From Chloromonas sp. AAM2 (Eukaryota; Chlorophyta; Chlorophyceae; Chlamydomonadales; Chlamydomonadaceae): a DNA stretch of 39,949 bases. Positions within the stretch are counted from its first letter, which is position 1. Every line of letters begins with the position of its first letter. Where the stretch lies: NCBI GenBank assembly GCA_004335635.1, contig QAXH01005091.1, positions 1-39,949 of the forward strand, given 5' to 3'. The translations under genes and the position numbers were made by a program. Under the pieces are notes generated by a model. The model was not told the origin of the DNA, did no database searches, and saw only the letters and a list, made by a program, of their open reading frames with translations. Shown one piece after another: positions 13,001-22,270 of this stretch.

Positions 13001-13633
13001 TGAGCCCTGTGTGCATGCAGAGTGGATTTGTTTTACGTCTGTATCTCCAAACGGAGAGTGTACCCCGCGATCTTGGGTGCATGGCCTGTGTGTCATCTCA
13101 ATGACGGATGGCTCTATACTTTCCATGCATTCCATGCATGCCGGGCCGAGCCTTCATTGTTGGGAAAATATCATCGTCGGGACACAGCTTTTTGATAAGA
13201 GTGTTTGCAACAGCGAGAAGACCGACGTTCGTCTTTGAACTCACATATGTGTAGTGTGACGTCCTCATCGCCCAGCACACCCTGCAAACCGCCCATGTGT
13301 CAATCGAGTCAGCCGCATGCAGCCCAGAGCTGGTTTGATCGTCTTTGAGCGGTGTTCATGTGGATTTACTGGTTGGTTAACCTGCTTGTCTGACACGGTA
13401 ACCGCCTGACCACAATTATGGCTGCAGCAACGATTCAGGTACATACGCACCTGCAAGCTGCAATGCGTGATTCCCAGAGCGTCACTTTTCAGGAAACGAG
13501 CTGTTGTGGAGCGTGTTGAGGCCTCATGGTGGGACTCGTGGGTGAACACAGCGTCGGACAGGTGCCGAACCCTGCCGGTGCAAGCGGGCGGCGCCAGCAC
13601 CAAGCATACGAGGACGATGGCTATGCATTGCAT
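7092..13633 (-). CDS. GT92 (DUF23)-like glycosyltransferase, left tandem copy
   Basis: Ten exons in translation order: 13633-13451, 13281-13245, 13006-12799, 12141-11880, 11130-10897, 10552-10394, 9507-9403, 9033-8923, 7921-7727, 7349-7092 (stop included). Phases fit throughout, giving 583 residues. GT92 features: an LWHRVLWH...YLLYV strand, REPLIQ, then LVSQGVLH and MPKHE, a Y-N-H helix, and the metal/nucleotide-sugar motif DVDEY at 418-422. Plant GT92 members (GALS1-3) are Golgi beta-1,4-galactan synthases; transfer of galactose or a related sugar is therefore inferred, and substrate is unknown. The chosen ATG gives a hydrophobic N-terminus (MQCIAIVLVCLVL), a signal peptide or anchor; the frame stays open upstream. 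The copy carries Gly-rich (exon 4) and Pro/Gln/Ala-rich (exon 5) insertions absent from its neighbour, an extra intron at 13244-13007, and a near-identical DVDEY exon. Confidence 0.85.
8804..8824 (+). repeat. Exact 21-base repeat in two GT92 introns
   Basis: The 21 bases starting caggaccgagccgcctaagg recur exactly at 10266-10286. The two sites lie in different introns of the same gene. The second follows the dispersed repeat at 10145-10212, so both may be pieces of one element. Confidence 0.6.
8921..9046 (-). repeat. Near-identical tract shared with the right GT92 gene (copy 1)
   Basis: These 126 bases cover exon 8 (8923-9033) plus its splice borders. They match 17134-17259 at all but one position, the mismatch lying in the acceptor-side border. 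Flanking introns and neighbouring exons are clearly more diverged. A conversion tract is the simplest reading. Confidence 0.9.
10145..10212 (+). repeat. Dispersed short repeat, copy in a GT92 intron
   Basis: This stretch resembles 2549-2617. Both run from an accagg-type start through a gtc-ca core and a gccctg-cctac block to gagcaagaaag. A partial third copy of the left half is at 2218-2248. All lie in proposed introns. Element type unknown; a small non-autonomous element is possible. Confidence 0.4.
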
Positions 13634-15801
13634 TCCACGTGTGGGGCTGTGCCTATGCCCGCCTGGCTGGTCACCAGATTGGTGTTCTTCCCCTGTATAC
13701 CGCTGACATTGCGCAGCGGCCTGCAGAAGACCGCTGGCCAGTGGAGTGAACTTGATTTGACTCAACAGGTTGTTCGTCTTTTCGTGAAATACTGGCTGCA
13801 CGTGATCCACAACGAACTCTGCCCATGCAGGTTCTTTCCAACGCAAGGCAGATTCTTTTCATGGTGCGCGCAAGACACTGGAGTAGTGGCTGAGTCTAGC
13901 CAATCCCCAAATCGCAGGGAAGTTCGTGAGGTACATGTGCAGGAAGCGTGGACACATGTTGTTGCTGACGCATTGAAGCGCCCCTGTCCTTGAGCCAGTC
14001 ATTGACGCGTACACACACAACCCCAGTGCCAGTGTTTAAGGACGATCTAACTACCAAGAGCGCACAACAGTAAAAGTAGATGTTTGCCAGTTCTGGGACA
14101 ATTTACAGAAACAACACTGGAACCAGTGTGGGGATAGTAAAAGGAGATTGGACTGAGGACATGGACAGAGACAGTGAAGTCCAATCCATTCAGTTCCAAG
14201 TTGAACTCTTTCCACACCTGAACTGGCTGGCGAAACGAACGTAGTGGCCCTGCTACTTTCCAGCTGTACCTGCAATCTTGCTATTCCCTGCTGCTGCTTA
14301 AGGCCAGGGTGAGGGCGGGCGAGCAGGCGTATAAACTCGTGATGCTTGAAGTTCTCACAGTAGTAGGTACTAGCTTTGCGTCCTCATGCACAGTGCCTCC
14401 TGTGCACAGCATAGTAGATCTATGCCAACGCTTTGTTGCTGGACAGGCAAGCAGACAGGTGCTTGCAGGCCACAGGGCGGCGCTGGCCATCAAGATGAGA
14501 AGTCTCTGCTTACAATTGGAGGGTACCCAGAGGCACCAGTGGGTGCACATTTGAAGGGGGAAATGAGGTGAGTGCTTTCAACCAGTGTGGGGAAGGTCTG
14601 CGAAGGTTTACCCTTCTAGCCTTATCTGGTTATATACATCTCTCTGGAGATCTAAGAATTTAAGAAGTGCCCCTAGAGTCCCTAGAGTGCTTCTAAGAAT
14701 TGAAATCAACGTACAGAGGGCCCATTGCTTGAATGGATGAAGTCATCCCTGCCCAAGGGCAATCAATCCAGAACACTTTTCCAGTGCCGGCACAGCACAT
14801 ATGCATACCCGATGACAGTCATTGATCACTTAAGCCTGTACAGGACCGTGCGGGGGTTTAGGCAAGACATGGGCCAACTCCTGCTGGATACCCGGATAAC
14901 CAGCGGGCGCATCCAGCAAAGGCATGCCTTGCAACAGGCTTGCATTCAGCAGCGGTCTGGTTCAAACAAGTGCCCTTTACGTGGGTCCAATGGCCACATA
15001 AGCTTCAGCAAATGTAGCGAAGGCAGAGGGACTCCTGAATCACAGATATCCAATCCTGGCACTGCAAATGTCCCAGAACTGGCTAACAGTTAATTTCTTG
15101 ATTACCAGACTGCCACTGCCAGCTTGCAGTTCGAAATCCACTCCGCAGCCTGACAAGAGCACAAGCATCGGCTTCTTTGGAATATCACAAACCTGACACA
15201 CTCGCTCACTCCTCTCACTCACAGCTCTCACTCGTTCACGCCTGTGACTTCAACCATCAAATCGTTGGGCATGCTTCCTGACCGCACGCCCTGTGTCAGG
15301 CTTCAACCCAATAGGGTAGTGTGTCTGCCCTTTGCAGGCCATGTGGCTGTCACACAGCAGCCACAACGTATATATTTTTGTTCAAACGAATGTCACACAA
15401 TACATTGCTATGATCTACGACCAATCCGTGCATGGCACGTTGAACCTATAGAAATGGTTCTGTGTCTCAAATGATGAAGAAGAGTCATAGTTTAGGTACG
15501 GGTAAGTGGGAGATATGGTCCTAGCCGTTGCGCGGTCATGGGACTGCCTGCTGATTCATCAGGCGAACCTAACAGCAACAGCGTGCTGCTAAGATAGACT
15601 GGTGAAATTCGATCACCAGCAATGGGAAGGAAGGAAGGGGAAGGGGGGGGTAACCAGTGAATCCCAGCCGTTTGTTGGCTGGCACCAGCATGGACAGAAA
15701 TGATGCTCTGTCCAAGATTACTGGTGTATTGTATATAGAATTATCCTACTGAGCGGTTCTCCCTGTCGATGACCTGAATCATGTTTGGCTGGTGGTAGCT
15801 T
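13634..15801. other. Spacer between the two GT92 genes
   Basis: About 2.2 kb separates the start of the left GT92 gene from the stop of the right one. It should hold the left gene's promoter and the right gene's 3' UTR. No TATA box or poly(A) signal stands out. A 122-codon frame at 14725-15093 (+) has no recognisable domain and is not supported as a gene. Confidence 0.5.
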
Positions 15802-17926
15802 CTACCTGACCCCGCTCTTGACTCTTTCCACGGGCCAGAACCAGGTGCTGTTCCCCATGTTGACGCTGTGCACTGGCTCTGCGCTGCGCGAGTGCCTGAC
15901 CTTGTACAGGTCCACCAAGTGCAGCAGCCGTATGCAGTCAGTGTTGCCATCGTCCCGTGTCGTGCCGGGCTGCCCCTTGAAGAAGTGGACATGCACGTCT
16001 CGCGCCAAGTTGGGGTCCTGTGGACAGGGACAGGCAACAGGTCAGGACACACGCCAAACTGTAGATGCTGGGCAGGTTCAAGTACCTCAGGCAGGCATGG
16101 CTCAGGACGTCTTCAGCCAAGGCGCCACATGCACCAAGATAGCATACAGTGAGATTCGGTACATTGTGATAACATGCGACAGAGACCTGAGTTTTGTAGG
16201 CTGACTAAGGCTGAGCTCCCTTTTGTCAACACGTATTAACCCCACAAAAGAACCGGTATCTATCCCGCGGTCACCCGCTTGACAGCTTTGCCGCCGCAGC
16301 CCTGGTTGTCGTCGAAACAGACTAGCCGGACAATTGATGGCCTAGAGCAGGCAACACTCACAGAACTGTTCACAACTCACAACCGCACCACATGATAGTA
16401 CATGGTAAGTCGTCAGGGCCCCATGCACAGGTGATCACTCACCACCAGTGCCTTTGTGTTGTGGTGGTCCCAGAGGTCCTGTCCTGCGCTCATGGCGTGC
16501 CAGGACATGGGGTGCGGCGCGCTGCCTGCCCGCACGTCTCCCAGGCTCGCGTTGGTCCACAGCAGCAGGCCCGGGACAGAGGTGGTGCAGCGGGAGGCGT
16601 CGACGTGCGGGGCACACACGGCGTCTGTGCGACGCAACTGCGGGAGACAAACATGGCATGGGATTACCAAGCGCTCTCCACTGGTTGAGGCAACGTGCAG
16701 ATGCTGCTATTTGTGTGCAAACGCCATGTGATGATGACGACTAAAGTTGTTGGTGATGACAGTCGAGCAGGATGACTGGAGCAAGTGCAGCATTGCAGCA
16801 CAGCGCCCAGAAAACACGCATATCCAAGCTAGGCTCAATTGCTTGACACCACCAGCAGCAGCACACAGGCCCAGCACACAAGTGCTTATCCCCGTCCCAC
16901 CTGCAATCCTGCAGAGGGGCGTGTGGGGGCAGTGGAGTTCCGACATTCCTTGAAGGCCTGTGAGAAACACACAAACAAGCACGGACATGCAGTGCACTGA
17001 ATCATGCTGCAAAAGGGTGTGTCTGGCGAGCAGGCCAGGCAAGCAGGGGCTGCTTGGCATGAGCGTGGACAAAATGAAGGTCTCTGCTGCTCATGTGCGC
17101 AGTAACAGAGGAAGCCATGCCTTCAAACAACCCACCTGCACTACTGATGTGGGCTTGGGTGTGATGATGTATTCATCCACATCCGCCACCAGCACCAGAC
17201 TGTCGCTGCCCCACAGCGCCAACAGAGCGTGGTTGTAGGCGAGAACCTGAGGCACAGGGCGTAAGCAGGGCACATGTCAGCATGGCATAACATGCCGCGG
17301 TTGATTAAACTGTTTGGCTGCACGCTTCGGCCAGTCAGAGCGGGCATATTCGCATGCATCATCACATCACCACATGGCTTGCACAGTGCCTGCAGACCAA
17401 ACAGCCTAGGCACACAGAAGCCACCGACATCACCCCTTCCTCATCGTACCAGGAGCATACAATACCAATACACCAAGCAGCACATGCCAGGTCCCCGGCC
17501 CTTTCAAAATGAAGGCCCTTGGACTGGTAAACCAATCGGTGCCCCATACCCTCATGCATCAGTCTGCATGCCTGCCTGCATCTGTATCTAGCTGCATGTG
17601 CTCATGCCCCAGTCTGCATGCCGCACCTGCATGGTGTATAGGTCGGTGGCCGAGGGGTGCAGGGGCCGCCGCTCATGCTTGGGCATGTCCGTGTACATGA
17701 TCACGTGAAGCACGCCCTGTGACACGAGCTCCTGCGGCCAGGGCAGGAGCACTTAGCCAGGTTCAGGCTCCTGCATGGATCCTTGATATGATCTATGCAG
17801 TGGACCTCCTGGTTTGGTCCATCCGACTGGAAAGTACGGTTTTCTGTGTGGTGGACCTCCTGACATAGTTCATGTGGTGAACACCAGGTATGATTACGTA
17901 GCTACTTGAGTTGAACCATGCCTGCG

Positions 17927-17963
<37 letters not shown>

Positions 17964-20251
17964 AAACACAAACACACAGACAAAAAACTGACTTCTGCAT
18001 GTGTGCATGTGCATGGCGGCTTGCCTTCTGCAAGATAGCTTGTCTGCTGTGCTCCTGGGATTGGATATCAATCAGGCATCCCCAGAGTCCTGCATAAAGG
18101 ATCTACTTGTAATGCTTGCTCACCTGCAACAACCAGCAACACCTGCAACAACAAAAAAACAACCAGGCAGTGGCCAGGATCCATCACGAACTCCCTTGCT
18201 TTCCCACCTGAATGAGCGGCTCGCGTAGCAGGGGGCTGAGGTTCTCGTACACGTACAGGAGGTACTTGTCCATCCCAAGCGGCTTGTGCCACAGCACACG
18301 GTGCCAGAGCATCTTCGCGTAGTCATGAGTGGTGATCCGGTAGAACGGCGACAACAGCTGCCAAACCTGCGTATTATACAGCGTGCTGGATTGAAATCTT
18401 TGACCGTGCATGGGTGTTGCTGCAACGGTCAAAGCCTTTTGACTGCAACATGGGTATGTGTTCTTGCATCATTGCCAGTTGTAAGAGCCATGCACGATGG
18501 GTGTGTGCACATGCATGGACCTGCTGTCATGAGCAAAACACCATGTCAAGTCACGCCCACGCGCCATGAAACTGCATTCCAGGTCATGCGGTGGTCAATC
18601 AATATGTATGCACTGATTGATGGCGGGGAGAGGCAGAACTGGCCATCTTTTGCACAAACTGACTACATGAGGCCCAACCATGCAAGACAACGGCCAATGC
18701 CTGGGGCTGTGCACATGGATGCTACATCAGATTATGCCGTGTGCCTGCCTTGAGATGCTGTAGAGTTGAGTGCTGAGAGATAGCGCTGGCTGCAGGAATT
18801 GTTCCAGTTGAGTTGACTGTTGTTGCTGAGGGTGCAGTGGTGACCAGTAGCTTACCTGCCATTTCCATTTCCCCTGCCCCGGCTGAGCAGTCCGCCTCTG
18901 ACTGAAGTGAAGGCCGTGTAAACAACAACAACAACAACAAAAACAAAAACAAAAACGCACCTGTGTGTTGTCGCTGAGTGAGCTGGAAGGATGATGTACC
19001 CAAGGAGGTGTCTCAGGCTCGCTTTGCCCTGCACCTTCGCTTGGAAGCTGTCTGCTGGGGGTTTTGTATCCGAGCACGGGCGGCTCTATGAGAAACGGAC
19101 AGTGCCAGTTGAAGCCTTCCGCACGCAGCTGCAGCCAGATTGCATGTCAATTCAAGGTTGGGGGTGCATTTGTCACAGATGCTCGGTTGCAACTTGCCAC
19201 TGCAACTCTGTTGTCGGGTTTCCCAGCTTTGGTGTAATCAGCACAGGTGCTTGCACTAACGACGGCAACTGTATTAATGGCAGCCATACAAGATTCACAC
19301 CTCAAAGTCTTCTTGTTCCAAATCTCCAGCATCCAGCATAAGGTCCGCATCCAAATCCATGACATGGTTGGTCCACCCCTCACTGGGACGAGAAGCGTCC
19401 CATGGGCGGAATCGCGAATTAGAGTACAGGGTCACATTGAGAGGGTACTCAATGCCTGTGACGTAAGACCTGAGGCGTGCATGATGATGATGCAGGGTGA
19501 GGAGCCAGGCAGAAGTTGTTCACCAGAGGTGCCATCCCCAAGCTCATGCACTCAAACACAAGCAGCATGCAAGTAGCTTTCTCCTCCACAGCTGCCTGAA
19601 CTCATGCGATGACAGGCAAAGGCGCATGCGGCCTGGACAGTTCGTCGGACCCGGCAGGCCGGCTTATGCTTTGACTCTCACCGTAAGTAGACATTCTTGC
19701 TGAACAGGTTGACGCTGCCTGCTTGCAATAGCTGCAATCCCACAGGGCCACCAGTGGGAATAGACCTTCTTGAGCTTTGTAAAAGAGCGAAGCCTCGTGC
19801 TACCACAGCACGCGAGCCATCAACCACTGCTCCTGGTGCCATTCGCAACCAAATGTGTAGAGTGACGTCTTCTTCACCTACAATGCCCTGCGACCCAGCG
19901 AGGTTGCGAATTCACGGCAAGTTCTGCTAGTTTAAACAGCTATTCTCTGCGGACAGAACCTGGACCAACCTGTAAGCTGCAATGAGATACGCCAAGCTCA
20001 TCGCTCTTGAAAAAAGACATGCCCAGCTTGCGATTGGCCTCTGCTGCAGAGAGCTCATTCGGATGCTGCATTTTAGAAGAACTCGGGTACGTCCTAATGG
20101 CAGCAGCTAATGTGCCAAGCATAGCCAATAACAAGATAGCAGCTTGAAGGACATGCACTCGTACAGAGCAACACCGTAGGTGTTGCATGATGCGGGTAGA
20201 CATTGGAGATGGCAACTGGTTCAAGCACTGAACTGACATGTGCATGTCCAT
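15802..20251 (-). CDS. GT92 (DUF23)-like glycosyltransferase, right tandem copy
   Basis: Nine exons in translation order: 20251-19970, 19887-19682, 19469-19301, 19128-18961, 18366-18208, 17731-17627, 17246-17136, 16637-16443, 16017-15802 (stop included), all in matching phase, giving 536 residues. Residues about 32-52 form one hydrophobic segment (VLQAAILLLAMLGTLAAAI), as in a type II Golgi membrane protein. The catalytic region follows the GT92 pattern: MLWHRVLWHKP, YLLYVYENLS, REPLIQ, LVSQGVLHVIMY, MPKHE, then Y-N-H and DVDEY at 385-389, and a C-terminal ARDVHVHFFKG block. The acceptor is unknown; plant GT92 relatives build beta-1,4-galactan from UDP-galactose. Every intron position is shared with the left copy except one: here exon 2 is unbroken where the left gene has an intron. 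A downstream ATG (MSTRIM) is an alternative start. It appears intact. Confidence 0.87.
17134..17259 (-). repeat. Near-identical tract shared with the left GT92 gene (copy 2)
   Basis: Partner of 8921-9046. It covers exon 7 of this gene (17246-17136) and its splice borders; 125 of 126 bases match. Confidence 0.9.
17928..17959. repeat. (CA)n microsatellite in a GT92 intron
   Basis: About sixteen CA units followed by an A-rich run with further CA pairs. It lies in the intron between exons 5 and 6 of the right GT92 gene. Confidence 0.9.
18920..18956. repeat. (AAC)n then (AAAAC)n simple repeat
   Basis: AAC units grade into AAAAC units just inside the intron that follows exon 4 of the right GT92 gene, a few bases from the donor site. 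On the coding strand this is a T/G-rich run. Confidence 0.85.
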
Positions 20252-21060
20252 TTCACACTCCTTTGCGGCAAGCTGTCGAAGCTGAACTCAATTTCACCAT
20301 GCGTTGGTAACCGCACGAAACCGCGGAAATATGATTTCTGCGTCAGCTGGACAGTTATCGTTCTCCCGCATACTCAGCTGTGAAGCTGTGGAGATAAGGA
20401 GGCTGTGATCGTCTGGGTATCGTTCCGTCAACCCCTGTGGGTTGGCATGTCTGCTTGACCATCAAGCAGAGGCGGAAGTTAGCTGTGATGCAAATGGGAT
20501 GGGCATGGTGTTCAATAGGCATGGTGTTCATATTAAGGTGTATCCTCTGCCCGGACTGCTGCTGCAGATGTCAACCCCGAGACATTGTGGGTTTGCCAGG
20601 CGTAGGCCAAATGGGTTGAGTCACAGTACCTGATGTGGGCCACCGCCACGGACCAGCTGAACGTGGACGTGTTAACGTCAGGGTCAGGGGTCGTGGCAGA
20701 GGCAGGGCGGGACCCTGAGCGCCACCAGTTTCAGGAGCAGGCGTTCCGTGGCGGGCGGGAAGGGGGCGGCTGTGGTGGATTGGCAGGGTGGGCGGAGGGG
20801 TTGGAGCGCGGGGAGAGGCAAGCAGGGGGGCGCGCCCAGTGCCTAGACATGGTTCGCAAGGAAGGAGTGCCGGCAAAGCGGCGTTGGAGCAAAGGCGCTT
20901 GCCGCCGCGCGTGTTAGACCGTCTGCCCTGACAGCGTGTGAGAGCGGCTGCGCCTGCGCCGTGACTGGCTGGTCGGGAGGGATGGCTGCGGCTGTGGAGC
21001 AACGGGAGCACGAGGCAACGGCAGTAACCAGGTCAGGCACAGTCCACATGGCGCCACTGA
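20252..21060. other. Upstream region of the right GT92 gene
   Basis: Expected to contain the promoter and 5' UTR of the right GT92 gene. No clear core promoter motif is seen. The part at 20650-20900 is strongly GC-rich; the long minus-strand frame there (20571-21011) is Pro/Arg-rich and looks like a by-product of base composition. Confidence 0.4.
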
Positions 21061-21431
21061 TCAACGGACGGGCTCAAGCACACGGCAGCTGAGAAAGCGG
21101 CCGTGGTCGTTGCCTACGTTGCAGGGGAGGTTCTCAAACGACAGAAGGGTGCAACGCACCGCTGTATGCTGCGCGTCTGGCACAGCTGCAGGAGACATAA
21201 GTTGGCCGCCCCAGCGGTTGAGGTTGGTTAAGGAGACGTCGAACCAGATGTTGTTGGACAAGACTAGAGGAGCCAAAGCCGTTGTTCCATGGCGCACGCG
21301 GTTAAGGACAAGACCAAAAACAAGCAGGTCATCAGCATCACAGCTCAGAGACAACCAGGTACATGGCTGGGGTAGGGCGCACATCGCCTCAGTAAGGGGT
21401 GGGGCCTGTCCCAATGACGTGTCTACGTCCT
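21061..21431 (-). CDS. Possible orphan exon or small gene, unrecognised
   Basis: An open frame of about 120 codons ends in TGA at 21061. It can be entered from a TTCAG acceptor just above 21431 or from an in-frame ATG near 21380. The encoded stretch looks like ordinary globular protein (LLVFGLVLNRVRHG, NNIWFDVSLTNLNRW, several Cys), unlike the random frames around it. No family is recognised. A further short open stretch lies upstream on the same strand (about 21600-21690, with CMFDVRGLVHVSHDWY), but I could not link the two by splice sites. It may be the end of a small gene, or a relic. Confidence 0.3.
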
Positions 21432-22270
21432 GAACATTAAATCACTAGCGCGTCTCACTCTTGTAGAAGAAACTCTTCAAATCCAATTGCACTGCAGTGC
21501 ATTCATGGCAGTGCTGGAGCCAAACGTGACTGCTGCAGCTCCTTTCACCACTTGAGCCTGCTCAGACCAAGAAGTTTCTGCTTTGATTCTCTGCCTGTGG
21601 TGTGTACCAGTCGTGGCTCACATGGACCAGGCCGCGGACATCAAACATGCAGCTCTCCAATTCAATCTCTTCAGTAATTCCCCTTAACACAGTGCTATGC
21701 AGTTCCGGCTAGGCTGATGTAATCCGGAGCCATAGTCTACAGGGACAGCTAGCGTTGAACTGACACTCGCCAGCACGACTTCAAGGTAATCATGGGACAG
21801 TGTCAACAGTCAGGTGCATCAACAGCCAACCTGGCAGGCATCCTTCTTGCGATCAAGATGCATGCCCGAAAGCTGCTGTTGGTCTTCATGCTCGGCAAGC
21901 GCATGCCTCATCTCTTAGCGTCCATCTGCCAGTGACTCCACTGCGGCACATCCGCCCCCTCGGCGAATGCAGAACTGCCATGCAACATGACTGCATTGTC
22001 AATCTGCAAAGTGTGACAACCAATACCAAGCTATCGTTATCACTCACCCCATCAGAGGGCAGCATCCGAGGGTTCTGTCACATTTAAAAAGGAAGCAATC
22101 ATGTGGTACGTGGGCATGCAGAAGGATGTCAAAGGCGGAGGATGCCAAACCTGGCCAAAGTACCCGCGTTTGCTGATCCACTTTGTATGCTCAAACGCTT
22201 TCAACGCCTCAGCTCTGTTACCGTGTCAGTCGGCTCCAGTGATGGTCCAGCGGCCCTTTCACACATCCAA
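21432..22270. other. Gene-poor stretch downstream of the UBL-LRR gene
   Basis: Probably contains the 3' UTR of the UBL-LRR gene. A possible last exon begins after a CAG acceptor near 22075 (minus strand, reading NPRMLPSDG) and would matter only if the intron after residue 460 is spliced. Otherwise nothing recognisable. Confidence 0.35.

Noticed and set aside
13634..13846. Longer N-terminus for the left GT92 protein
   Set aside because: The frame stays open upstream, but starting at 13633 puts a hydrophobic signal at the N-terminus, as in the right copy; the upstream part has no protein-like features.
19301..19469. Suspected frameshift in exon 3 of the right GT92 gene
   Set aside because: A careful recount of the bases restored phase; the exon is 169 bases and reads through to EDFE in frame.
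20571..21011. 146-codon minus-strand frame rich in Pro and Arg
   Set aside because: It follows the GC-rich base composition, has no domain, and other frames are open over the same bases.
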